From the NCBI GenBank assembly GCA_002471015.1, contig DKPB01000081.1:729-64728 (forward strand): 64,000 nt of DNA. Direction: 5' to 3'. Below the pieces are notes generated by a model that saw only the letters and a list, made by a program, of their open reading frames with translations, was not told the origin of the DNA and did not search any database. The position numbers and the translations under genes were made by a program. Origin of the DNA: Stenotrophomonas sp. UBA7346. Lineage in GTDB: Bacteria; Pseudomonadota; Gammaproteobacteria; Xanthomonadales; Xanthomonadaceae. Each line of letters opens with the position of its first letter. Within the stretch, counting starts at the first letter, position 1. Positions 7,937 to 15,815 of the stretch are shown here, in pieces.

Positions 7937-8391
7937 GCTGCCGGGCCCGACAGGGGCATGCGGTAATAGATCACCCGCTCGGTCTCGGTGAAACCGCTGC
8001 CCAGATGCGCGGCCTGCGCCACCGCATTGTCCAGCGCCGTGTCCGATGCCAGCTCACTGCATCCCTGGGCGCACGCCCAGCGCGCAACCTCGGCTACCAG
8101 CGCACGCCCGATGCCCTTGCCACGCCACGCCTCAACCACGTACCAGCCTTCCAGAAAGCCCACCGGTGAGCTGGCCGTGCCATTGACATAGTCGTGGCGC
8201 AGATTGGCCTCGGCCAGACCCACCGGCCGGTCCTGGTCGAAGGCAAGCAGCACGGTGCCACCTTCTTGCAGCAACTGTTGCAGCTCGGCCAGCTCGGTCC
8301 CGCAGTCCGGCCACAGCGCGCGCCGCAGCTGCGCCCATGCCGGCCAGTCACTGGCCAGCGCGCGGCGGATCACCGGCCCGGCTGTACTCAC
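7933..8391 (-). CDS. GNAT acetyltransferase resembling aminoglycoside 6'-N-acetyltransferase AAC(6')
   Basis: A 152-aa GNAT protein with motifs of the chromosomal AAC(6')-I enzymes: WAQLRRALWPD at the N terminus, RHDYVNGTASSPVGFLEGWY in the middle, RGKGIGRALV as the acetyl-CoA P-loop, QGCSELASDTALDN, and GFTETERVIYYRM at the end. Known members acetylate the 6'-amino group of kanamycin-type aminoglycosides, and S. maltophilia carries such a chromosomal gene, aac(6')-Iz. I place the start at the GTG at 8391, which overlaps the pdxH stop as GTGA; an upstream GTG at 8415 would lie inside pdxH. Resistance activity cannot be read from sequence, and a metabolic acetyltransferase role is possible. 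Confidence 0.8.
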   Translation of the reverse strand: MSTAGPVIRRALASDWPAWAQLRRALWPDCGTELAELQQLLQEGGTVLLAFDQDRPVGLAEANLRHDYVNGTASSPVGFLEGWYVVEAWRGKGIGRALVAEVARWACAQGCSELASDTALDNAVAQAAHLGSGFTETERVIYYRMPLSGPAA

Positions 8392-8987
8392 GGATACAGC
8401 ATCCGCTTGCCCCACTCACCTGCAGCGTCGGCTTCGTAGCACCAGCGCTCGTGCAGACGGAAATCGGCGCCGTACCAGAACTCGATGCGTCGCGGCACCA
8501 CGCGCACGCCACTCCAGCCTTCCGGACGCGGTACGTCGCGGCCTTCAAAGCGCTGCTCGAAGTTGGCCAGGCGCTGCTCGAACTCCTCGCGCGAGCCCAG
8601 CGGCTGCGACTGTACCGACGCCCAGGCACCGATCTGGCTCATGCGCGGGCGGCTGGCGAAATAGGCGTCGGCCTCGGTGGCGGAGACCAGCTGCGCATCG
8701 CCCTCGATCCGCACCTGGATGCCCGCCTCGCGCAGGCTGCGCCAGAGGAACAACAAGGCGGTCGCACGGTTGTCATGCAGCTCACGGCCCTTGCGGCTGT
8801 CCAGATGCGTGTAGAAGACAAAGCCACGCTCATCGAAGGCCTTGAGCAGCACGGTACGCGCCGAAGGGCGGCCATCCAGGTCAGCGGTTGCCACCGTCAT
8901 CGCGGTGGCATCGATCTCCTTGCCAGCCTTGGCCTCTTCAAACAATGCGGCGAAAGTCGATAACGCTTCTGCATAAAGATTGGTCAT
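8388..8987 (-). CDS. pdxH: Pyridoxine/pyridoxamine 5'-phosphate oxidase PdxH
   Basis: A 199-aa FMN enzyme that oxidises PNP and PMP to pyridoxal 5'-phosphate. Typical segments are ATADLDGRPSARTVLLKAFD, then GFVFYTHLDSRKGREL, SRPRMSQIGAWASVQSQPL, and the C-terminal block RIEFWYGADFRLHERW. The protein ends in MLYP, close to the usual RLxP ending. The ATG at 8987 follows AGGA by about three bases and gives the standard length; the frame continues upstream without coding character. It is the first gene of a four-gene coupled chain and is divergent from the kinase at 9030. Confidence 0.95.
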   Translation of the reverse strand: MTNLYAEALSTFAALFEEAKAGKEIDATAMTVATADLDGRPSARTVLLKAFDERGFVFYTHLDSRKGRELHDNRATALLFLWRSLREAGIQVRIEGDAQLVSATEADAYFASRPRMSQIGAWASVQSQPLGSREEFEQRLANFEQRFEGRDVPRPEGWSGVRVVPRRIEFWYGADFRLHERWCYEADAAGEWGKRMLYP

Positions 8988-9029
8988 GGTCCTGCTTCGT
9001 ACGGCACGGGTTTGGGCTATTGTGGCGGC

Positions 9030-9866
9030 ATGTCCCCCGTTCCGCACAGTTTTTCCCCGCGCCGCTTTGCCCCGGCCCTGGTCGCACAGGCGTTGGACGA
9101 GGCATTGACCAGCGCCAGCGGCACGCCGGTATTGGCGATCAGCGGTGTGCAGGGCAGCGGCAAATCGACCCTGGCGGCCCAGGTGGTGGACCTGGCCCGC
9201 AGCCGCGGCCTGTGCGCTGCTGCGCTGTCCATCGACGACACCTACCTCACCCGTGCGCAACGCCAACGCCTGGCTGACCGCATCCATCCGCTGCTGGCCA
9301 CCCGCGGCCCGCCGGGCACGCATGATCTGGCACTGGCACTGAACACGCTCGATGCCGCCAAAGCTGGCCAAGCCTTCGCATTGCCGCGCTTCGACAAGCT
9401 GGCTGACGAGCGCGTGGCCGAGACACAGTGGAAGCGCATCGAGCAACCGCTTGATCTGCTGGTATTCGAAGGCTGGTTCCTGGGCACACCGGCCGAGGAT
9501 GCGCAGGCCCTGCAGCAGCCACTGAACGCACTGGAACGCGATGCCGACGCCGATGGCCGCTGGCGGCAGTGGTGCAACCAGGCGCTGGCCGACGATTACC
9601 CGGCGCTGTGGCAGCGCTTCGACCGGCTATGGATGCTGCAGCCGCCCAGCTTCGCGGTGGTACCGCACTGGCGTTGGCAGCAGGAACAGGCATTGCAGCA
9701 GGCCTCGCCCGGTCGCAGCAGCATGACCCGGCCGCAGTTGGAACGCTTCGTACAGTTCTACGAGCGCATCAGCCGGCAAGCGCTGCGCACCTTGCCGGCC
9801 ATCGCCGACCGGGTCATCGCGCTGGATGCACAGCGCCAACCGCTGGCTACGCCCAGCGCGGAGTGA
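9030..9866 (+). CDS. P-loop kinase, D-glycerate 3-kinase-like
   Basis: A 278-aa soluble kinase. Walker A is ISGVQGSGKSTLAAQ near residue 37-50, followed by SIDDTYLTRAQRQRLA (Walker-B-like acidic pair) and DLLVFEGWFLG. This order matches the plant/yeast D-glycerate 3-kinase family (GLYK, yeast YGR205W) within the uridine/pantothenate kinase-like group. It would phosphorylate glycerate to 3-phosphoglycerate. The start is the ATG at 9030, 42 bp from the divergent pdxH; no strong Shine-Dalgarno is seen. The substrate is assigned by family only. Confidence 0.78.
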   Translation: MSPVPHSFSPRRFAPALVAQALDEALTSASGTPVLAISGVQGSGKSTLAAQVVDLARSRGLCAAALSIDDTYLTRAQRQRLADRIHPLLATRGPPGTHDLALALNTLDAAKAGQAFALPRFDKLADERVAETQWKRIEQPLDLLVFEGWFLGTPAEDAQALQQPLNALERDADADGRWRQWCNQALADDYPALWQRFDRLWMLQPPSFAVVPHWRWQQEQALQQASPGRSSMTRPQLERFVQFYERISRQALRTLPAIADRVIALDAQRQPLATPSAE

Positions 9867-9947
9867 GCCTGGCCCCGGGCGGCATGACCACACCGGGGCC
9901 GGACAGACGTTGATCCCCGTCGCGGCATGGCGCCGGGGACGCACGGT

Positions 9948-10151
9948 TTACTGCACCAGGAAGGTCACCCGCATGTTCACCCGCCACTCGGTGATCTCGC
10001 CGTTGCCGTCGGTAACGACCTTGGTTTCGTTGACCCATGCTCCCTGGATGCCCTTGACCGTACCGGCCACCTTCTTCAGGCCCGTACGCACCGCATCTTC
10101 AACACTGGTCTTGGAGGACGCGCTGACTTCAATGATTTTCGCCACTGACAT
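9948..10151 (-). CDS. Dodecin family flavin-binding protein
   Basis: A 67-aa protein, MSVAKIIEVSASSKTSVEDA onward, with the GAWV and ITEWRVNMRVTF strands that stack flavin in the hollow dodecamer. Dodecins store or buffer FMN/riboflavin. The start at 10151 is well supported by AAGGAG six bases upstream. It is monocistronic between the kinase gene (convergent) and aroK (divergent). It lies about 1 kb from pdxH, an FMN enzyme, though no direct link is shown. Confidence 0.92.
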   Translation of the reverse strand: MSVAKIIEVSASSKTSVEDAVRTGLKKVAGTVKGIQGAWVNETKVVTDGNGEITEWRVNMRVTFLVQ

Positions 10152-10250
10152 GTACGACTCCTTGGTTGCACCACGAACCATTCGTGGAGTCATCCAGCTT
10201 GGCTGCTACCTTGTTAAGGCGCCGACATGAGGTGCTAGCATCGTTCAGCA

Positions 10251-11900
10251 ATGAATCCCGCCCCCAATCTCATCCTGGTCGGCCCCATGGGCGCCGGCAA
10301 AACCAGCATCGGCCGCCGCCTGGCCGAGCGCTTCGGCCTGGCCTTTGTCGATGCCGACCAGGCCATCGTCGACGACGTCGGGTCCAGCATCCCTGCCATC
10401 TTCGAACATTCAGGCGAGGCCGGCTTCCGCGCGCATGAAAAGCGGGTACTCGCGCAACTGCTGCAGGGCAGCGGCCAGCTGATCTCCACCGGCGGCGGCT
10501 GCGTGCTGGACCCGGACAACCGCCAGGCCATCCGCACGCAGGGTTTCGTGGTCTACCTGCGGGTCAGCGTGGCCTCGCAGCTGGCACGCCTGCAACGTGA
10601 CAAGACCCGGCCGCTGCTGCAGCGCCCGGACCGTGAACAGGTGCTGCTGGAGATGGCCGGCATCCGCGATCCGCTGTACCGCGAGGTGGCCGACCTGACC
10701 ATCGACACCGACCTTTACTCCCCCGCCGACGCCACTGCCAACACCGTGCTCAAGCTCGCCGCGCAGTGGCAGATCCTGGAACCCAAGCGCATGACGCCCT
10801 CCCCCCGCACCGTTGCCGTCAGTGGCGACCGTCCCTACCAGATCCATATCGCCCCCGGCCTGCTCGGCAACGGCGAGCTGCTGGCCGCCCCCATCCGCGG
10901 TCGCCACGTGCTGCTGCTCAGCGATGACAATGTCGCCCCGCTGTACCTGCAGCAGGTGCGTGCCAGCCTGCAGGCGGCACGCCCGGAGCTGAAGCTTGCC
11001 GAGTACATCCTGCCGGCCGGCGAAGCCTCCAAGACCCTGGACAACTTTGGCGCCGCCATCACCGCACTGGCCAGCCTGGGCGCCACCCGTGACGCCTGCG
11101 TGCTGGCCCTGGGTGGCGGCGTGGTCGGCGACCTGGCCGGCTTTGCCGCCGCCTGCTGGATGCGCGGGGTCGACTGCGTGCAGTTGCCCACCACCTTGCT
11201 GGCGATGGTGGATTCCTCGGTCGGTGGCAAGACCGCGGTGGACATCCCGCAGGGCAAGAACCTGGTTGGCGCCTTCCATCCACCGCGTGCGGTGATTGCC
11301 GACACCGCCGCGCTGCGCAGCCTGCCGCTGCGCGAGTTGCGCGCCGGCCTGGCGGAAGTCATCAAGTACGGCGCCATCCGCGACCCGCTGTTCTTCCAGT
11401 GGCTGCAGGCCGAACGCGAGGCGCTGCTGGCCGGTGACGACGGCGCGCTGGCGCAGGCCATCGCCCGCAGCTGTGAGCACAAGGCCGAGATCGTCGCCCG
11501 CGATCCGCTGGAAAAAGGCGAGCGTGCCCTGCTCAACCTCGGTCACACCTTCGGCCATGCCATCGAGACCGCGCAGGGTTACGGCGCGCCGGGCAACGAC
11601 AACCTCAACCATGGCGAAGCGGTGGCGGTAGGCATGGTGCTGGCAGCGCAGTTGTCGGCCGCGCTCGGCATGGCCGATGCGGCTGACACCGAGGTCCTGC
11701 GCGAACTGCTGCAGGCCTACGGCCTGCCGACCACCATCCCCGCCGGCTTGGATGCCGAGGCCTTGCTGGGGCATATGCGGCTGGACAAGAAGAACATCGC
11801 CGGCCGCCTGCGGCTGGTGCTGTGGCGCGGCATCGGCAAGGCCGAGGTGGTGCCGGATGTGGATGAGGCGGCGGTCTTGGCGGTGCTGCGGCAGGGCTGA
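10251..11900 (+). CDS. aroKB: Shikimate kinase - 3-dehydroquinate synthase in one uninterrupted reading frame (AroK-AroB)
   Basis: A single 549-codon frame carries two complete enzymes of the shikimate pathway. Residues 1-180 are shikimate kinase (Walker A GPMGAGKTSIGRR, then DADQAIVDDVGSSI, FRAHE and LISTGGGCVL). From Met181, whose ATG is at 10791, the frame encodes the roughly 369-aa dehydroquinate synthase (LPAGEASKTLDNFG, GGGVVGDLAGF, DSSVGGKTAVD, NLGHTFGHAIETAQGY). No stop separates them; the joint reads AQWQILEPKRMTPSPRTV. In relatives I remember two separate genes. Either the product is a bifunctional fusion, or Met181 is an internal start giving AroB as well; only a weak purine stretch precedes it. 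A sequencing indel that removed a stop is less likely because both domains are complete. Confidence 0.88.
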   Translation: MNPAPNLILVGPMGAGKTSIGRRLAERFGLAFVDADQAIVDDVGSSIPAIFEHSGEAGFRAHEKRVLAQLLQGSGQLISTGGGCVLDPDNRQAIRTQGFVVYLRVSVASQLARLQRDKTRPLLQRPDREQVLLEMAGIRDPLYREVADLTIDTDLYSPADATANTVLKLAAQWQILEPKRMTPSPRTVAVSGDRPYQIHIAPGLLGNGELLAAPIRGRHVLLLSDDNVAPLYLQQVRASLQAARPELKLAEYILPAGEASKTLDNFGAAITALASLGATRDACVLALGGGVVGDLAGFAAACWMRGVDCVQLPTTLLAMVDSSVGGKTAVDIPQGKNLVGAFHPPRAVIADTAALRSLPLRELRAGLAEVIKYGAIRDPLFFQWLQAEREALLAGDDGALAQAIARSCEHKAEIVARDPLEKGERALLNLGHTFGHAIETAQGYGAPGNDNLNHGEAVAVGMVLAAQLSAALGMADAADTEVLRELLQAYGLPTTIPAGLDAEALLGHMRLDKKNIAGRLRLVLWRGIGKAEVVPDVDEAAVLAVLRQG

Positions 11901-11930
11901 GCGGGAAGCCGACCAGCGCTTTGAAGCCGC

Positions 11931-12135
11931 TCTCCCCGCGGGGTGAAAGGGGCAGCTTGCGAACCACTGGTTCGCTGCCCAGTGAACGGCCCTTGCGCTG
12001 GCGCAAGGGCCGGGGGCATGTAATGAGGGTTGGGGTGAGGGTCCGGGCGAAGCCGGGTGCCGTCAAATGAGCGCGTAGCTTCGCCCGCACCCTCATCCGC
12101 CCTTCGGGCACCTTCTCCCGAAGGGAGAAGGATGG
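11931..12135. repeat. REP-like palindromes in the aroB-WGR spacer
   Basis: The 295-bp gap after aroB contains stem-forming stretches. CTCTCCCCGCGGGGTGAAAG lies near 11929-11948, GCCCTTGCGCTGGCGCAAGG near 11990-12012, and an inverted copy of the element seen at 2766 lies near 12085-12135 (CCCTCATCCGCCCTTCGGGC, then CCTTCTCCCGAAGGGAGAAG). No gene is evident. The structures may terminate aroK-aroB transcription or stabilise its 3' end. Confidence 0.65.
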
Positions 12136-12195
12136 GACGGGCTTCACCCGCCCCAAAACCAGCCCAAAATCCGCACAACGGCTACAATCGCCGCC

Positions 12196-12447
12196 ATGCG
12201 CGTCCTACTGCAACAGCCGCCCAGCGGCAATGAAGCCCCCCGCTACGTTCAATTGTCCCTGGTGCCGGATCTGCTCGGCGGCTGGGAGTTGCTGCGTGAG
12301 AGCGGCCAGACCGGTGGCCGCATCCAGCTGCGCCGCGAGCTGTTCCTGCAGCATGACGAGGCCGTGCATGCCTTTGAGAAGGCCCGCGACGGCCAGATCA
12401 AGAAAGGCTTCCAGGTGATGTTCACCGCCGGCCAGCCCGCGCCCTGA
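12196..12447 (+). CDS. Small WGR-domain protein
   Basis: An 83-aa protein that is essentially one WGR domain: RYVQLSLVPDLLGGWELLRE, then SGQTGGRIQ and EAVHAFEKARDGQIKKGFQV. WGR domains occur in PARPs, MolR-like regulators and stand-alone bacterial proteins and may bind nucleic acid. A TACAAT hexamer at 12183-12188 ends seven bases before the ATG at 12196, so the transcript may be leaderless. hemE follows 62 bp later. The specific role is unknown. Confidence 0.8.
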   Translation: MRVLLQQPPSGNEAPRYVQLSLVPDLLGGWELLRESGQTGGRIQLRRELFLQHDEAVHAFEKARDGQIKKGFQVMFTAGQPAP

Positions 12448-12509
12448 ATCCCGCATTCCCGGCAGGTGCGCCGCAGCGCGCCTGCGGTTCCTACCCCCAG
12501 GAGTTCCAT

Positions 12510-13583
12510 GTGACCAGCCCACTTCGCAATGACCGCTTCCTGCGCGCCCTGCGCCGCGAGCCCGTGGACTACACCCCCGTCTGGCTGATGCGCCAGGCCG
12601 GCCGCTACCTGCCGGAATACCGCGCCACCCGCGCCCGCGCCGGCAGCTTCCTGGGCATGGCCAAGAACCCGGAAGTCGCCTGCGAAGTGACCCTGCAGCC
12701 GCTGGAACGCTTCGACCTGGATGCCGCGATCCTGTTCTCGGACATCCTCACCGTGCCAGACGCCATGGGCCTTGGCCTGTACTTCGTCGACGGCGAAGGC
12801 CCCAAGTTCAAGCATCCGGTGCGTGATGTCGCCGCGGTCGCCAAGCTGGCGGTGCCGGACATGGAGACCGAACTGCGCTACGTGATGGACGCAGTGCGCC
12901 TGATCCGCCGCGAGCTCGACGGCAAGGTGCCGCTGATCGGTTTCTCCGGCAGCCCGTGGACGCTGGCCTGCTACATGATCGAAGGCGGCGGCAGCAAGGA
13001 TTTCGCCCGCATCAAGGCAATGGCGCTGAACGAGCCCAAGGCCCTGCACCAGCTGCTGGAGGTGGTGACCGATGCGGTCATCGCCTACCTGTCGGCACAG
13101 CGCGCGGCCGGTGCGCAGGCCCTGCAGGTGTTCGACACCTGGGGCGGCGTGCTCGGCCCGGCGATGTACCGCGAGTTCTCGCTGCGTTACCTCAACCGCA
13201 TCGCCAGCGAACTCAAGCGCGGCGACGGCGCCGAGCGCACCCCGCTGATCCTGTTCGGCAAGGGCACCGGCCAGTACGTGGCCGAGCTGGCCGCCAGCGG
13301 TGCCGAAGGCGTGGGCGTGGACTGGACCATCACCCTGGAAGACGCCGCCCGTGCCGCCGCCGGCAAGGTCGCGCTGCAGGGCAACCTGGACCCGACCACG
13401 CTGTACGGCTCGCCGGAGGCGATCAGCCGCGAAGTCGGCAAGGTGCTGGACAGCTATGCCGCCGGCAACGGCGGCTCGCGCGAAGGCCACGTGTTCAACC
13501 TGGGCCACGGCATGTCGCCGGACATGAACCCCGAGCACGTCGGTGTGCTGGTGGACGCGGTGCATCGCCTCAGCCGCCGCTGA
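12510..13583 (+). CDS. hemE: Uroporphyrinogen III decarboxylase HemE
   Basis: A 357-aa haem-biosynthesis enzyme that converts uroporphyrinogen III to coproporphyrinogen III. Family signatures are PVWLMRQAGRYLPEYRATR at the N terminus, AAILFSDILTVPDAMGLGL with the catalytic Asp, GFSGSPWTLACYMIEGGGSK, and HVFNLGHGMSPDMNPEHV at the end. The start is GTG at 12510 (MTSPLRNDRFLRAL), with AGGAG at 12499-12503 giving good spacing; the ATG two bases earlier is in another frame and meets a stop at once. Full length. Confidence 0.96.
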   Translation: MTSPLRNDRFLRALRREPVDYTPVWLMRQAGRYLPEYRATRARAGSFLGMAKNPEVACEVTLQPLERFDLDAAILFSDILTVPDAMGLGLYFVDGEGPKFKHPVRDVAAVAKLAVPDMETELRYVMDAVRLIRRELDGKVPLIGFSGSPWTLACYMIEGGGSKDFARIKAMALNEPKALHQLLEVVTDAVIAYLSAQRAAGAQALQVFDTWGGVLGPAMYREFSLRYLNRIASELKRGDGAERTPLILFGKGTGQYVAELAASGAEGVGVDWTITLEDAARAAAGKVALQGNLDPTTLYGSPEAISREVGKVLDSYAAGNGGSREGHVFNLGHGMSPDMNPEHVGVLVDAVHRLSRR

Positions 13584-13645
13584 TTCACACGTAGCGTCAC
13601 AACGCCATGGCACCATCGGCGGCAATCAACACCGCCGGAGGATGC

Positions 13646-14293
13646 ATGTCGAAATCGTGCTGGTTCAAACTGTCAGTACCGCTGTTGCTGCTGGCCATCG
13701 CCGGGTCGGCGGCAGCGCAGAATGCCGGCCAGCTGCAACTGGGGCCAAATGAATTCCCCGCCCTTGACCGTGCTGCCGACAGCTCTCGCCTTGTCGTATT
13801 TGCCGCCGGGCTGACAGGCTTCCCCGGCAGCTGCTCACAACTGCGCGCGGCCCGACTGGCCGAACTGTCAGCGCGCTGGCAACCCGTGGTGGAGCAGGTC
13901 ACGCTGGCATCCTGCGAAAAGGGCATGCCTGTCATCGGCGACAGCTACCTGTCCTACAACGTCAACGCCCGCTTCAAGCAGGGCATGGTGCGGCTGCAGG
14001 GCCTGCCAGTGGAGGCTTATGAGGAAAGCGGCGGCCCCATGCACCGGGCGCAAACCTATACCGTCGCAGCCCCCCTCACCACGCTGCTGAGAACCGTCGG
14101 GCCGGTGGTCCAGCGCGACTGCCTGCCGTTGCGGCAACGCAACCCCGAGGCCGTGCCCACCTGCAATCTGCAGCAAGAGGGCGATGCCTGGGCGTTGATG
14201 ATCGGTGGGGTCAACCGCATGGTCATGCTGAAACCGGCATCTGGCGATCCAACACGCTCGCAATATGTGCTCAGCAGCAGCGGCAGCCGCTGA
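13646..14293 (+). CDS. Secreted hypothetical protein
   Basis: A 215-aa protein I do not recognise. The first 24 residues are a Sec signal peptide (KLSVPLLLLAIAGSAAAQN, cleavage after AAA or AQ). The mature part has four or more cysteines (GSCSQLR, ASCEKG, RDCLPL, TCNLQ) that could form two disulfides, so it is probably periplasmic. GGAGG lies just before the ATG at 13646, which favours this start over an upstream ATG at 13607. It sits between hemE and an MFS gene in the same direction, with no obvious functional link. Confidence 0.75.
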   Translation: MSKSCWFKLSVPLLLLAIAGSAAAQNAGQLQLGPNEFPALDRAADSSRLVVFAAGLTGFPGSCSQLRAARLAELSARWQPVVEQVTLASCEKGMPVIGDSYLSYNVNARFKQGMVRLQGLPVEAYEESGGPMHRAQTYTVAAPLTTLLRTVGPVVQRDCLPLRQRNPEAVPTCNLQQEGDAWALMIGGVNRMVMLKPASGDPTRSQYVLSSSGSR

Positions 14294-14356
14294 CCTGCGC
14301 GACATCTGCACACGCAACGGAGGACAATGGCTGTACGTTCCCGCTGAGTCGTCCTG

Positions 14357-15769
14357 ATGCCAGCACCGCCCCTGCCCAGCCCCCTGCCGGCCGCCTCGGC
14401 ACAGAAACCCCTGCTATGGCTGGTGTCGCTGGCCATTTTCATGCAGATGCTGGACTCGACCATCGTCAACACGGCACTGCCGGCGATGGCGCGCAGCCTG
14501 GGCGAAAGCCCGCTGCAGATGCAGTCGGTGGTGTTCAGCTATGCGCTGGCGGTAGCGACCTTCATCCCCGCATCGGGCTGGATCGCCGACCGCTTCGGCA
14601 CCCGCCGCACTTTCCTGTCAGCGATCGTGCTGTTCACCCTCGGGTCGCTGGCCTGTGCACTCTCCCCCACCCTGCAATGGCTGGTGGCCGCGCGGGTGTT
14701 GCAGGGTGTCGGTGGCGCGATGCTGTTGCCGGTAGGCCGGCTGGCGGTGATGCGCAGCGTGCCGCGCGAGCAGTTCCTGTCGGCGATGAGCTTCATCGCC
14801 ATCCCGGCGCTGATCGGCCCCCTGCTCGGCCCCACCCTGGGGGGCTGGCTGGTGGAAGTCTGGTCCTGGCACTGGATATTCCTGATCAACCTGCCGATCG
14901 GCGTGATCGGCATCGTCGCTGCGTTGCGGATCATGCCCGACCACTACGGGCAACAGCAGCACCGCTTCGATCTGGCCGGCTACCTGATGCTGGCGCTGGG
15001 CATGATCGCGCTGTCACTGGCGCTTGACGGCATCTCCACGCTGGGCTCCTCGCACGTGCTGGCGGTGGTCGGCATCGCCGCCCTGGCCGGGTACTGGCTG
15101 CATGCGGCCAACAGCCGCAACGCCTTGTTTCCGCTCAGCCTGTTCAAGGTGATCAGCTTCCGCATCGGCATCCTTGGCAATCTGTTCTCGCGCATCGGCA
15201 GCGGTGCAATGCCCCTGCTCATTCCCTTGCTGCTGCAGGTGGGCATGGGCTACAGCCCGATGACCGCCGGCATGATGATGATTCCGGTGGCCTTGTCCGG
15301 CATGGCCGCCAAACAGGCCGCGGTCAAGCTGGTGGAACGCTTCGGCTACCGCCGTATCCTGATGATCAACACGGTCTGCGTGGGCCTGGCCATGGCCAGC
15401 TTCGCGCTGATCAACGCCGACCAGCCGCTGTGGCTGCGGCTGCTGCAGCTGGCGATCTTCGGCGGAGTGAACTCCATGCAGTTCACCGTCATGAACACCG
15501 TCACCCTGCGCGACCTGGACATGCGCCAGGCCAGCAGCGGCAACAGCCTGCTGTCGATGGTGATGATGCTGGCCACCGGCTTTGGTGCCGCCACCGCCGG
15601 CAGCCTGCTGTCGACCTTCGGCGCACACCTGGGCGGCCACGGGGCCACTGCAGCCCTGCATGCCACCTTCCTGTGCGTGGGTGCGATCACGCTCAGCTCG
15701 ACCCTGGTGTTCTGGCAGCTGCCTGACAACCGTCCGCACCCGCGGGCGGTCGAGAACGTGGCGGAGTAG
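14357..15769 (+). CDS. MFS drug:H+ antiporter, DHA2 type (MdtD/EmrB-like)
   Basis: A 470-aa inner-membrane protein with about 14 hydrophobic segments. The N-terminal block MQMLDSTIVNTALPAMARSL, the motif A region GWIADRFGTRRTF and GPLLGPTLGGWLVEVWSWHW (motif C) are typical of the 14-TM DHA2 family that exports drugs and other amphiphiles. MdtD of E. coli is the closest type by pattern. No membrane-fusion partner gene is adjacent, so it would act alone in the inner membrane. Substrates cannot be predicted. Confidence 0.88.
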   Translation: MPAPPLPSPLPAASAQKPLLWLVSLAIFMQMLDSTIVNTALPAMARSLGESPLQMQSVVFSYALAVATFIPASGWIADRFGTRRTFLSAIVLFTLGSLACALSPTLQWLVAARVLQGVGGAMLLPVGRLAVMRSVPREQFLSAMSFIAIPALIGPLLGPTLGGWLVEVWSWHWIFLINLPIGVIGIVAALRIMPDHYGQQQHRFDLAGYLMLALGMIALSLALDGISTLGSSHVLAVVGIAALAGYWLHAANSRNALFPLSLFKVISFRIGILGNLFSRIGSGAMPLLIPLLLQVGMGYSPMTAGMMMIPVALSGMAAKQAAVKLVERFGYRRILMINTVCVGLAMASFALINADQPLWLRLLQLAIFGGVNSMQFTVMNTVTLRDLDMRQASSGNSLLSMVMMLATGFGAATAGSLLSTFGAHLGGHGATAALHATFLCVGAITLSSTLVFWQLPDNRPHPRAVENVAE

Positions 15770-15815
15770 CAACGGGGAAGCTGAAGCCCGTGCGGATGCA
15801 GATCCGAGGCAGCTA

